Assembly: GCA_963693085.1 (NCBI GenBank)
Contig: OY856409.1
Coordinates: 294,910,058-294,974,057, forward strand
Length of the DNA: 64,000 bases
From: Alisma plantago-aquatica
Taxonomy: Eukaryota; Streptophyta; Magnoliopsida; Alismatales; Alismataceae
Direction: 5' to 3'
Shown piece after piece: positions 11,632 to 22,471 of the stretch (within the stretch, counting starts at the first letter, position 1; each line of letters begins with the position of its first letter). A program made the position numbers and the translations under genes. Under the pieces are notes generated by a model that made no database searches, was not told the DNA's origin, and saw nothing but the letters and a program-made list of their open reading frames with translations.

Positions 11632-13026
11632 CTAGAAAGAGTGTTGACACTTGTCATTCCAGACAAAAGGAATCTCCTTCCTTGTCAACTTTGTCAGGGG
11701 TAAGGCTATTGAACTGAAGTTCTTAATGAACCTCCTGTAATAGCCAGCCAGTCCTAGGAAACTTCTTATCTCTGTCGGTGTCTTCGGCTGTTCCCATTGC
11801 AGGACAGATTCTACCTTCTTAGGATCAACACGAATAACTGAGGCTGATATTACATGTCCGAGAAAGGAAACTTCTGGCAACCAGAACTCACATTTGCTAA
11901 ACTTAGCATATAACTTATGCTCCCTTAGCAATGCCAAAGCTTGGCGAAGATTGTGCTCATGTTGTTGAGCATCTCTACTATATATCAGAATGTCATCTAG
12001 AAAGACAACAACATATTGATCCAGAAAAGATCGAAAGATTCTATTCATGAGTTCCATAAATGCAGCTGGTGCATTAGTTAGTCCAAACGACATAACTGTG
12101 AACTCATAGTGACCATACCTTGTCCTAAAGGCAGACTTAGGTATGTCACCCTCCTTGATACGTAACTGATGGTATCCCAACCTTAGATCTATCTTAGAAA
12201 AGACAGTCACACCATGCAACTGGTCAAACAAGTCATCAATCCTTGGTAAAGGATACTTGTTCTTTATAGTGACTTTGTTTAACTGTCTATAGTCAATGCA
12301 TAACCTCATCGACCCATCCTTTTTCTTAACAAAAAGGACTGGAGCACCCCAGGGTGAAGTGCTCGATCGGATATAACCTTTCTCAAGCAACTCTTGCAGT
12401 TGTTTCTTGAGTTCTGCCATCTCAGCAGGCGCCATCCTATACGGTGTTTGTGCTATTGGTTGCGTGTTCGAGATTAGATTTATTTCAAAATCTATCTCTT
12501 GGGGCGGCGGAACACCTGGAAGTTCTTCAGGAAATACATCTTCAAATTCCCTGACTATAGGAACTTCAGAAGGATGAGGGATTTCCATTGTGGTATCAAC
12601 CACATGGGCTAAGAATGCAAGGCATCCTTGTCTCATGAACCTCTCAGCTACCATAGCTGACACAAGACATGTGGGAAGAATCCTTCTATCTCTCTGAAAG
12701 ATCCATGTGTCACCACCATCTGTGAACACAACTTGCTTGGAACTACAATCCAAGACAACATTATACTTCTCTAGGGTGTCCATACCAAGGATTATATCAA
12801 ACCCATGCATCTCAAGTGGTATAAGATCCATTTGAATGCGGTGATCAGAAAAGACAAGATTGCAGGGAGAACACACTTCCCACAGTACTGCAGATCCCAT
12901 CAAAGGTGTCTCTAACAACAAGCTATCTATTTTATGACTAACAATCATATTGTAGTCATCAATCACTTCTCGAGTGATAAATGCCATAAACTGCCCGAAC
13001 ATAGCCTGGAAGGATGGGTTCCCCAT
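11632..13026 (-). pseudogene. Protease remnant and reverse transcriptase of chromovirus pol
   Basis: The 464-residue frame starts with a Gag-like phrase ([19 protein letters not shown]) fused in frame to the C-terminal half of an aspartic protease ([27 protein letters not shown]). The catalytic D-S/T-G segment of the protease is absent, so most of gag and the protease active site have been deleted. A linker ([15 protein letters not shown]) follows, then a full reverse transcriptase with [31 protein letters not shown], the [16 protein letters not shown] stretch, [12 protein letters not shown] and the catalytic FLDD (codons at 11992-12003). A TAG at 11632-11634, probably from CAG, ends it before RNase H. 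Its job would be to copy element RNA into DNA. Confidence 0.92.
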
Positions 13027-13146
13027 ATCAGCTGGGTTGAACTAGGGCTGTTCAGGTACATGTTCCTCCCTGTCCTGGTCTCTTATACCATTTCCTGGTG
13101 CAGAAACACTACCCTCAACAGCGTGTTCTTCGTGTGATCCAGACAT
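13027..13146 (-). pseudogene. N-terminal gag remnant of the chromovirus
   Basis: An ATG at 13146-13144 opens MSGSHEEHAVEGS..., 34 codons long, ended by an in-frame TAG at 13044-13042. The same frame then continues into the reverse-transcriptase frame at 13026. Only about 120 bp lies between this start and the next segment. Intact plant chromoviruses have about 1 kb or more of gag here, so the capsid and zinc-knuckle region is missing. Confidence 0.6.
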
Positions 13147-13260
13147 CCTTAGTTCTTCTTCTCCTATATGAGCAGAAGGTACTATCAGATAAACTGGAAA
13201 ACACTTAGAACAGACTCAACTACCTTAATCCTATGTCTATGTAGATTAAGCGAACCTAGA

Positions 13261-13272
13261 GCTCTGATACCA
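13261..13272 (-). promoter_or_regulatory. Primer-binding site of the chromovirus (tRNA-Met type)
   Basis: The minus strand reads TGGTATCAGAGC, the plant initiator tRNA-Met complement used by many gypsy and copia elements. It lies seven bases after the inferred LTR end (GCATGCCACA). Confidence 0.85.
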
Positions 13273-15310
13273 CTTTATTTGTGGCATGCAACTCATAAAA
13301 CCAGATTAACTAATATAGAAGCATATTATTGAGAGCGGAATTACTAAAAATCACTAAAAATTAAAACCATTTATCAAGAGATCCATTCACAGGAAAACTC
13401 TTTCATTCAGAACCAAAGTAAAACATTACATCCTGGTTTGTATATACATTACATGCATTAGTGCACCTCGAGGCATACATGCACAAAATCTCAGATCAAA
13501 GTATCAAAAACACTAACTCCTAGGACCCGAGAGTACAGAGATGACTTTAGGACTAACTACACAAAACTGGACAGCCAATGTCTCCACCTGTTGGATCACT
13601 GCTGTCCTTGTAACTACTGCTGCTGCTCTTCTCCTACAGAAGAGTTTCTGCCTCAATGTATGCATCTACCTAAAAAGATTCAATCCCACGGGGGTGAGAC
13701 AATTATAAAAATTGCCCCAGCGGGAGTTATAACTCTCCGCCATAACATTGTCATTGCAGTTTAAATAGAAATAAACTGAACAGTGAGATATTATAAATCA
13801 ATAGCAGGTGAATCACATCTATGCAGACTAGAGCAACATTCTTATGCAATATTACAACTACAACTTGATTAAGCAGCATTTCTCATATTCAATATGAATT
13901 AAAGGAACATAAGTACATTCATGTAATAAGAGCATACTAAACAATATTTCATCAATTAGTGTTTCTCGTATTTCAATCTTATGCAAATATGTAACCCGGC
14001 TGATTATATTTTACAAACAGATTTAAGCTCTGAGGAGATGAGGTATACCACTCATACTCCAACCGACCATTTCTAGAATCAAAATCGGTACCATAAATAG
14101 GTCAATGGAAGAGCCGGATTCCCATGACCTCCCACATCCTGGTCAGCAAAGGACTACAAGTAGGATTGTGTCGACTACTCAAATAGCTTTCCATGGTATA
14201 CTGGAACTTCACTATAGAGTTACAACGTCAATTGCACTCTCATCGGCAATCAAGGGCATCAATGTTTATCTCCATCGACCCGACATAAAATAACATTGAG
14301 AGATTAATGGTACATCTATCCCAACCATCAGGAGATTTATGATACATCTATCCCGACACATGAAGGATTGAGAGGTTTAGTGTTTACCCTTCCTCAGTCT
14401 ATTCACCCAGACGTAAGGATATTTTCTCCCATTCACCCCCACATATTCAAAATATGCGAATTCCAGGATTTCCATAGAAAACCTATTTCACCATCACTAG
14501 TTGTTGACGATGATGGATCTATGGTTAGAGAACTACATGAACAGATTTCACTTGATTAATTAAGTACATTTTCATTTAGCATTAGGCAAGTTTTCAAACA
14601 AAACTTATTATATCAATGTTGTAAGGAAACATGTACTAATTTCATCAATTACTTAACAGTCCTAAAAGATATTGGCAACTCAATCCCTTCTCAATTTCAT
14701 CACCATAATCATATGGGCCTGGGTATTTAAACCCTTGATTCATCATTAAGCATTGTTACCACTTTTCCAAGTAACCATCACCTTTTGGTCAATTGACCAA
14801 GGCAAACATGATACTTTGCTATTACAAGCATCACACATGTTACTTGATGCCCATTAACTCTCTTGATACATCTTACCAGGCAACAAGGTATATTATGGCA
14901 CTCAAGGTGCAACTAGAATAATGAATTAAACATCATAGCTCATACCTGACCATGATCATCATTTCAAGATAACTGCATGGTTAGCATAGATGATATAGTG
15001 ATATCAATTGTGTATCAGAACTATGTTCAACAAATATGAATTCACTATTCATGGGTAACACCACTATTCCCTTACCAGGGTTTGGGTTTCCCATTTCATG
15101 TTTTTTAAGGATAATCATCCCCTTATCACATCCAATATATGGTTTATCACCATATTGCCCAAGATTAGGGTTCATTAGGCAATACATAACATTACCCTGG
15201 GTTTGGGATTTACAACACATCAAACATCATGGTTTCTCATGAACCATCCTTAGTTAGGGGTTCACATCAAATTCACCTTATAAAAGGATTTACATTCAAT
15301 AATTCACAAT

Positions 15311-15470
15311 TAGGGTTTACTATTCATCCTCATCAGGGTTTCATGATCCATTCCCATAATTAGGGTTTACTATTCATCCTAATTAGGGTTTCATGATCCA
15401 TTCCCATATTTAGGGTTTACTATTCATCCCAGTTAGGGTTTCATGATCCATTCCCATAATTAGGGTTTCA
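15311..15470 (+). repeat. 50-bp tandem array with telobox-like cores
   Basis: Units begin TAGGGTTTACTATTCATCC at 15311, 15361 and 15411, exactly 50 bp apart. Each has a second half reading 'agggtttcatgatccattccca'. TTAGGGTTT is the reverse of the plant telobox AAACCCTAA. The same 50-bp periodicity appears in the plus-orientation LTR copy at 63181-63330. Scattered extra telobox-like words continue on both sides, to about 15620. Confidence 0.85.
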
Positions 15471-15750
15471 GATCACACTACTCTTGATTAGATCTATCCA
15501 CATCATCACCCTAAATTAGGGTTACATCCATACCTTGGATTAGGGTTTTAATTGTAATTGCTCTAGATTAGGGTTAAGGATCAACCACCGTGTCAATTTG
15601 GGTTTAGGTTCATGATTAGGGTTTAATGATCTTATTACTTAAGAATCATACCCTTAATCACCATATGAGTCATACTCATGTATCAACTCTATGTTATCAT
15701 ACCTCTCAACTTGATTAAGTCATATCAACCCTTAATTAAGTTCATACACT

Positions 15751-15773
15751 ATGAATGACATAGTGTACCAAGT
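15751..15773. repeat. Perfect inverted repeat in the LTR
   Basis: Arms TACACTATG and CATAGTGTA (about 15746-15768) flank a five-base loop. The equivalent arm in the plus-orientation LTR copy is where the gag-only array inserted at 40930. Coordinates may be off by a few bases. Confidence 0.6.
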
Positions 15774-15964
15774 CATTGCTCTTATTAGCAGTCATGGTTT
15801 CTTCCTTGATTAACACTAATCATATAGGTACTTTTAGGGTTTCAACCTTTGTACCTTATTGATTAACATTACTAACCATCATTGGATAATTAGGACTATT
15901 ATTGCCTTTAATATCCTAATGATTGAACCACTAACAACCTCCATGTAGTCTTGAAGTTACATCA

Positions 15965-16014
15965 CCAAACGGTTTTGAAACCGTTTGGCCCCAAACGGTC
16001 TCAAGACCGTTTGG
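15965..16014. repeat. Pair of 24-bp palindromes
   Basis: Two palindromes with arms CCAAACGGT / ACCGTTTGG stand 26 bp apart, at 15965-15988 and 15991-16014. The first has TTTTGAAA-type and the second CTCAAG-type central bases. The pair recurs 211 bp away. Confidence 0.85.
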
Positions 16015-16175
16015 GCCAAATCAGTCCCAAAACCGCAAGGACTAACTAGGTCAAATCTCAATCAAATCGATTTCCAATTGCACCATTGAAATAGCCATTG
16101 TTTATTCAATTGAAGGGATCATCAATCTAAACCATCAGATCACCATCCATGGGTCAAGGATCAACCTTCAGTCCA

Positions 16176-16225
16176 CCAAATGGTTTTGAAACCATTTGGT
16201 CCCAAACGGTCTCAAGACCGTTTGC
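16176..16225. repeat. Second pair of palindromes, 211 bp from the first
   Basis: Arms CCAAATGGT / ACCATTTGG at 16176-16199 have compensating changes that keep the pairing. CCAAACGGT / ACCGTTTGc follows at 16202-16225. The 26-bp spacing inside the pair is conserved, so the pair moved as a 211-bp unit or was duplicated. Confidence 0.85.
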
Positions 16226-16380
16226 CCCAAAAAGTCTTGAAATCATTAGGACCACTCAAGGATTTCATCAATCAAATTGATTAGGGTTACAACTTGAAGG
16301 ATTGTGCACACATTGGATCAATCAATTGAGTCCATTGGATCATCATCCAACCTATGATTAAGTTAAGACCCCAAATGATC

Positions 16381-16480
16381 AACTATACTAAATGGTCAAC
16401 CATGTCATGCAGTTTGGAGTCCAAACGGTCAACTATACCAAACGGTCAACCATGTCATGCGCTTTGGAATTCAACTTTAC
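16381..16480 (+). repeat. 50-bp direct repeat with the half-palindrome word
   Basis: The phrase 'aactatac.aaa.ggtcaaccatgtcatgc' occurs at 16381 and 16431, 50 bp apart. Single CCAAACGGT and AAACCGTTTGG words follow up to about 16530. This looks like the edge of the palindrome region. Confidence 0.75.
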
Positions 16481-17910
16481 CAAGAGGTTTGCAAAACCGT
16501 TTGGACCAAAATCCAAAACCGTTTGCTATTGTTCTTTGATTAAGGTGTGTGCTTATGAACATGTTATCATCTTCAACCTTTAAACTCACAAAAGCTACTG
16601 CCATTTCCATGGCAACTCCATCAATCAAGTAAGGTTATTGCAATAATGACAATTAAATCAATTGCAAGTAGAAATCGAATTCAATGACAAAGATTAAGGG
16701 TTAAATTATATAACCCACCTTCAAATCTGATCCCAAGATCCAAGCTTCACGGATCCAATGGTGGTTGAAGCTCTAGCAACCTACCAAGGTCATTTCTCAA
16801 GCTTTTGGAGTGAAAGGATCGACTAGGGTTGAAGATGGAGTGAAGAAATGAAGGAATTACACATTGTTTTATGATTTTCACCATGAAATCATAAAGAACG
16901 AGGATTAAAGGCTTACCAACAGGTTGGGGACGTTCTCCCTACTGTCTTTAGCCTTATTGGTCAGTTTTTCAAGCAAGGGGAAGAAAAGGAATTGAAAAAA
17001 AATCCTTAGGTGGGTTGGAAAAGGCTCTTTTATAAGAAAATTGATGAAAGAGAAAATGTTTTATTAAAATTAAATTACTTACAAAAATGGTACCACCTAT
17101 TCCTCCTTGGTTTTCTTGCATGCAAAGGAAACTCAAAGCCACCGAACTCCCTTCCATTATCCATGGATTAAGGGAAAAGAAATTAAGTACCTTAATCCAT
17201 TATAATACTAATATATCTTTTTGAGTGGAAATTCTTTTCCTTATAATAAGGTGAGTGGAATTTCACCTCCTTAAGATATTTTCGGCCCTTGCAAACATCA
17301 AGGACGTCCACACACACATATGAATTCCACCAAATTAATTTTTGTTGAAGGACCTTGAATTATTTTATTTATTTTTGCATTAATATATCCATTATGCTTA
17401 AATCTTGATTATTTTAATATCAAGATTCTCTCTCCTTGAACTTAATTCAAATGAGGCGCCCCTCTCAATTTATTTGCTACACTTGATGCCAAGAAACATT
17501 AGGGACCTTATTGAAGTGGTAAATTACATGTTGCACCCTAGGTTTTGGGTAAATTGCACATTACACCAAAACTAGGTTTTCATGCACAAACATTGCTTTA
17601 TCAGCTCTTTCTTGGAATTCAGGCTATTACAAGCCATACCTCTGCATCATCTTCACTCTTGTGATGTTTCAACACATGAGGAACATATTATCATGCACAA
17701 TTTGCAAATAGACCCCTTAACTTGGGTAATTTGCACTTTAGTCCAAAATAAGCAAAATATTGATTTCAACAATATTAAAAAAGGACTAAAATTGGAATAT
17801 AATTTCCTCTTTAGCCCTAATTATTTTTCAAAGACAAAAGCATGCATATAACCACTCTCATTATGCAAAACACCTAGGGTTACTTCATAATCCAGGTCAG
17901 GGATGTTACA

Positions 17911-19058
17911 GTATTACTTTGGATGCTTAAGAAGAAGCTACATGTGGTATGTTGCCATGCATGACAGAAGGAGAAGAATGAGCACCGATAACCCAGTGCA
18001 TTGATATAAAAGATAAAGAGTCCCCAAAAGAGAAAGGGAGTTCATCACTATGGATGTTGTAAGTCTCCCCTGGACCAAGGAAGGTCAAGATGCAATATGG
18101 GTTATAGTAGATCACATTACCTAGATGACATAAGAAAGACAGAGTTCTGTCAAGGGACATATTTCATTGAACTACCCATGAGAGAGATGGTTTAGCTACA
18201 CCATGATGTGAGTTCAAAGGTTCTTGAGTTTGACCTAAAGGTTCCCTTCCAAAAGGTGGAAGTAAGTATATGAAGAACTCGATGTTAGTACAATTTATCA
18301 CCCCTAACTAATGGTTAGTATTATCTAGACTAAAGGGTCTGATGAGAGCATATGTGCTCATTCAAGGTGATAGCTAGTGACAGTTCTTGTCCTATGAAAG
18401 ATGTGATGATGACCACCATAGCCAGTATCGGGATTTAAATAAGCTATATAAGGGAGGTTGTGTCGGTCACCACTTCAGTAGGGTGATGTTGGTGAAAGGA
18501 CCACGTGATGGTTAGAAAAGGACCACAATGCGTGTAGATGAAGTCGCTTTGATCGTACAATGGCTGAAAGGAGCCTAGAGACGACAAAAGTCGTGAGCAG
18601 ATGCAAAGTAGACTGACATGCAATTCACTGTGGGAGAATATGTGACATGAAAATCCGACCCCTCTGAGCTATAGCTAAGAAAGTTGAGTCCCCGATACAT
18701 GGGTCCATTGAGATGGATTGGTGGAGAAGGTTAACCTTACCCCTCAGGATAAGGTAATGTGTGATGAGTTCCATGTGTCCAATTTAGAGTACTATATGAG
18801 GTACCCGACCACGTGCTGAGCAATGAACCTAGTGAGCCCCAAGGGAGGCTAAAATGACCAGAGTCACCTGTGCAGTTTATAGACGCCAGAGTGAAAGAAC
18901 TCAGAGAAAAGAATATGTGATGATAAAGGTTCTTTGGAAGCGCCATGAGTACGGTAAAGCCACATAGGGGCCAATGATGGACATGGAAAAGTCTTATCCT
19001 GAATTGTTTGTTTTCTTGATAGAATTTTGAGGACAAAATTCCTATAAGAGGCGAAGGA
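17911..19058 (+). mobile_element. Internal 3' end of the left array unit
   Basis: Collinear with 25719-26866, including the final polypurine tract before the LTR. It has short frames only and no protein domain. Its left edge is the chromovirus insertion at 17910. Confidence 0.85.
19046..19058 (+). promoter_or_regulatory. Polypurine tract before the middle LTR
   Basis: AAGAGGCGAAGGA directly precedes TGTTACAACCCC. The equivalent at 26854 is AAGAGGGGAAGGA, so this copy carries a G-to-C change. Upstream 'ttttgaggacaaaatt' matches the conserved end of Tekay-type pol regions. Confidence 0.75.
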
Positions 19059-20010
19059 TGTTACAACCCCAATTTTTGGATTCATTTGGTGAGAAATTTA
19101 ATTTCTCATATTAAGGATATTTGAACAAATAATGATATAATTTGCTTGGAATAAATGTATTTCGTTTAAAATAGCCTGGATGATTGTGTTGTGGGCTTTA
19201 TTGGCTATTGGGCACAAATAACAAGAAAATTCAATTAGTAAATGAATAATTGAATATTTGAGAAGAGGAAAATATGGAAACCTCTAGAAGGCACATCCAA
19301 AGAGGATTTCATGCCTCTTGGGTTCCTTGGGTTCCAAGGAGTCCAAAGTTGCATAGAGAATTTAATAAGAAAAGAAAAGATCAATTAAATATTTCTTTGT
19401 TATGAAAGAAATTGAAAATAATGATAAAATATTGGAAATAAGTGAAAAGAGGTATAATTGAGTTATCCTTGGTGGAATTTCGTATCCCAAGGATTCCTAA
19501 CATTTAAAGGAACAAGCAATGAGGAAAATAAAAGAGAAATAAAGAGAAATCCTCAAAAAGAGATATTTTAATAAGAAATAAACATGATAATGAGAAATAA
19601 TGCATATAGATGCATCTAGAAGGATAATGAGTACCCATAAAAAGTAATTTCGAAATATTAAGAGTTCCTTGGGATCCAAGGAGTCCCAATGAAGAAAGAG
19701 GAAAGAGAAAATACCAATAAAGTTAAATAAGAAGATAATATGATGCTTAATTAATGATTTTCTGGGTATTGATGAAGAAAGGGTATTTACTACTAAAAGA
19801 AAATAAAATTTCATGCCAATAAATTCAAAGGGAAAGTACAAAGAATATAAATGAAGTAATTTTCGAAATCCTAATATGCAAAGGAAAAGGATTATCAAAA
19901 AGTTAAAGAAGAGAGAGAAGGTTTCTTCTCATTGAAGGAATTGGTTTCCTTTTGGAATAAGGACTTGGATCTGGTGGATGAGCATCCTAGGGCCTATCTA
20001 CCCTTCCCTG

Positions 20011-20017
20011 TATAAGG
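20011..20017 (+). promoter_or_regulatory. TATA box of the middle LTR
   Basis: TATAAGG about 950 bp into the LTR. The right LTR has TATATAAG at the same place (27817), and 'aggggta' follows in both. Confidence 0.6.
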
Positions 20018-21676
20018 GGTACAACCTAGGGCCAAGTCCAGAGAAAACCCAAGCACCCCTCTCTCCCTCCTTCTTGTTTCTTGCACGTGGAACCCTAACG
20101 AAGGCATAGTGCTGTCCATAGAGCAAAGACGGGTCTGTTTGTAGTCTGGTCAGATGTAGGACGCTCCCACGACTACCCATAAGGGATCTGCCACCATCTC
20201 CTCTCTCTCTGGTCGGATGTAGGACTTCAAGCCGCAAGGGATCGCTGGCTTGAAGTCCATGGGACTAGCTGTTTCGGCCAGGGTTTGCGACCTGTTTGAG
20301 TATGAGAGGGGAGGACAGAGGTAGGGGATGAGTTCTGGTTTGATCTGAGCACGGAGATGATGGGGGGGGGGCTTGCGACGTGCTGCCATGGCCGCTAGGG
20401 AGGCAGCAGGCCGTCGGCCCAAGGAAGAAGAAGAACCAAGATGGCGTTGGATAAGTTTGACCCTCCGTGGGATGGGGTGCTGCTCACTTACGCGGGGGCA
20501 AATTCGACATTCGGTTATGTTTCCCAAACCAAGCCATGCCAACGTTGCATGGGAATGGACACATGGCGCCCCCTGATTGGCCAAAGTAAGTGATTTATTG
20601 CAAAAATTATATATAATAATCAGTAGCTTGGATGAGTATGAATAGTATATGCATTTTGCTCAGAAAAATGAGAGGAATTCAATAAAAATATGTTTATAAG
20701 CTAATTCCTCCTACAATTCAAAAAGTAGTGTAAGTTATAAACTTTAATGAATAAAAGATTAAGAAACTCTACTTTGAGATGGTTAATGAAATTAGTAGAG
20801 TTTAATGGGTGATTAAAGTTGATATTAACTTGTTAATTGTAAAAAGGTACATTAAGATAAAAAAGGATGAACTTTGCATGTAATTAGTTTAATTTAGAGA
20901 TTATGTGCATAAATATGCTTGAAATTCGAAAAGTACATAAAGTTATCACCTTTAATGATTTAATTAATGAGAAACCCTTAGATTTGATGATAGATTGATT
21001 TAATGATGTTCTTTGGATAATTCAAGCCAATATTAACCTTTTGTTAATAAAAGTGAAAATAGGATCTAAAAAGATGATCTTTTTATATGAATGGCTTAAT
21101 TTAGGGTTTCGTGCATGAATATGCATTAATGAGCTTGAAAACCCTAATTTAGGTGGATATGTCTTTTAATTGTTTTAATTGTTAAAATCCATGAATAAAT
21201 AGAGATATGATGATCCTAAGTCAATTTGAGTATAAAAGACCATTAAAATGGATAATTTGAGCAATTAGGGTTTATATGAGTAGAAAAAGGTATTGTAGGG
21301 TTTGTTGACCTAAAAGGGATAAAGTTTGAGAAATTGATCTCAGAAACCCTAATGAATACGAATGAAACCTTAATTCGGATTAGAAACCCTAGAAGGTGAA
21401 TCCAAGTCAATAAAGTACATTCTTGATAAAGTGTGTAGTAAATAGAGTACATATTCTTTTCAGGAATTATGTGATTGTTGAATTGCTTGCTTGGGTTGCT
21501 TTCTTGGTTGGAATGGTTTAATGCTTGCGAAACCTGCAAATCAGGTATGTGGTTACGCTTATGAATAATTGCTTTAGTTTCACGGCGATTCCTGAACATT
21601 TTTATCGGTTGCTTGAAAATAACTGTTGGATGCCTTTTATTTCATGCAACTATAAAGTGATTATGATTATCACCAA

Positions 21677-21678
<2 letters not shown>

Positions 21679-21743
<65 letters not shown>
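21679..21743. repeat. (AT)n microsatellite, middle LTR
   Basis: An uninterrupted alternating AT run of 65 bases. The right LTR has a longer one at the equivalent site. It produces spurious Tyr-Ile repeat frames. Confidence 0.98.
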
Positions 21744-21746
<3 letters not shown>

Positions 21747-22459
21747 GGCTTAGATCCGAATCCACCTCTATGACTTGTAAAGTCTAAAAAGGGGTAACCT
21801 AGAGTAAGGTCTAGGTTATCGTGGGTTAGAAATTGGGCTACCAAGTGTAGTGCCATGAGACCCTTTAGCATGCCATGAAATGGGCTACTTACGGGTAGTG
21901 CCATGTGACTAAACCCTAGAAACTGGTTCACCTATAGGTGGGACCATGAGGGGTTTATGGGGATCTACTATAAGGAAAGTAGCATCCAGGTCCACTGTAG
22001 GGACAACGAAGAGGATAGGGAATGCATGGATCGCGCAGTTATATTTAAAACGTAAACTTGTTTGTTAAATGGTAATTGTCTACAATACATTGTTATGAAT
22101 AATTGCATGATTAATGTTTCCCCCACATACCAGCTTTGGCTAACCGACATTTTGTTTATCGGCGTTTTAGGAACAAGCCAAAAGGACAAACAGTAAATCG
22201 TCATATCGTGAAATACATGAAGTAAAATACAAGGAGGATTAGTTAGAGTAGAATCCATAAGTGGATAGAAGTTTAGAGATCCAAGTTTTCAAAAAGGTAT
22301 GCAAAAGTTTATTTTTTTACAGCTTTCCAGTTTAGTCTGTTAAAATTTAATAATTGTTCTTGGTTAAATGCCGAACCTTTGATCCGGAAGTTATGAATGC
22401 GGCTCAGATCTCTTGGCCTCCCTTAAGTGGGGGTTATCAGGAGATGGGGTCATAACATT

Positions 22460-22471
22460 TGGTATCAGAGC
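22460..22471 (+). promoter_or_regulatory. Primer-binding site of the array unit (tRNA-Met type)
   Basis: TGGTATCAGAGC two bases after the LTR end CATAACA. It matches the site used by the chromovirus nested nearby. Confidence 0.9.

Larger units (their letters stand above)
9268..17910 (-). mobile_element. Tekay/Del-type chromovirus (Ty3/gypsy), degenerate
   Basis: On the minus strand the order is 5' LTR (13280-17910), tRNA-Met-type PBS, gag remnant, protease remnant, reverse transcriptase, RNase H, integrase with a chromodomain-like tail, polypurine tract and a truncated 3' LTR (9268-9593). The family call rests on the integrase tail 'VEEATWE'-type motif (here IEEATWELE) and on the 'FRDEI'-style sequence just before the polypurine tract. 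The copy is dead: internal deletion, several in-frame stops, a frameshift and a lost catalytic glutamate. It sits in the internal region of the left unit of the array. Its 5' LTR edge at 17910 is intact, and its other edge is a deletion junction. Confidence 0.85.
13280..17910 (-). mobile_element. 5' LTR of the chromovirus, about 4.6 kb
   Basis: On the minus strand the LTR starts TGTAACATCCCTGACC at 17910 and ends GCATGCCACA at 13280, just before the primer site. A candidate TATAAAAG lies at 17035-17028 on the minus strand. The same family occurs in plus orientation at 39124-40930 and 62874-64000, which confirms the start and the internal order. It contains no gene. It carries a 50-bp tandem array with telobox-like cores, paired palindromes and a 50-bp direct repeat, listed separately. 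The length is near the upper end for plant LTRs. Confidence 0.85.
19059..22457 (+). mobile_element. Middle LTR of the array (3.4 kb)
   Basis: It starts TGTTACAACCCC and ends GGGTCATAACA. It is followed by a tRNA-Met-type primer site and preceded by a polypurine tract, so it served as 3' LTR of the left unit and 5' LTR of the right unit. TATAAGG lies at 20011-20017, followed by a GC-richer transcribed patch (about 20080-20580). It is about 150 bp longer than the right LTR, mainly from one indel near 21510-21678. Short open frames inside it have no domains and are not called as genes. Confidence 0.85.

Noticed and set aside
13261..13272. tRNA gene fragments at TGGTATCAGAGC and TGGCGCCGTTGCC sites
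   Set aside because: These are primer-binding sites only. No cloverleaf arms surround them.
19497..19898. 133-residue hydrophobic minus-strand frame
   Set aside because: Low-complexity AT-rich LTR sequence; the right LTR copy does not keep it open.
20150..20584. 144-residue minus-strand frame, with a related frame at 28155-28403
   Set aside because: It lies antisense in the GC-rich leader of the LARD LTR. The second copy is shortened and no domain is visible.
21650..21931. Open frames with long Tyr-Ile repeats (also near 29277-29588)
   Set aside because: They are translations of the (AT)n microsatellites inside LTRs, with no independent coding signal.
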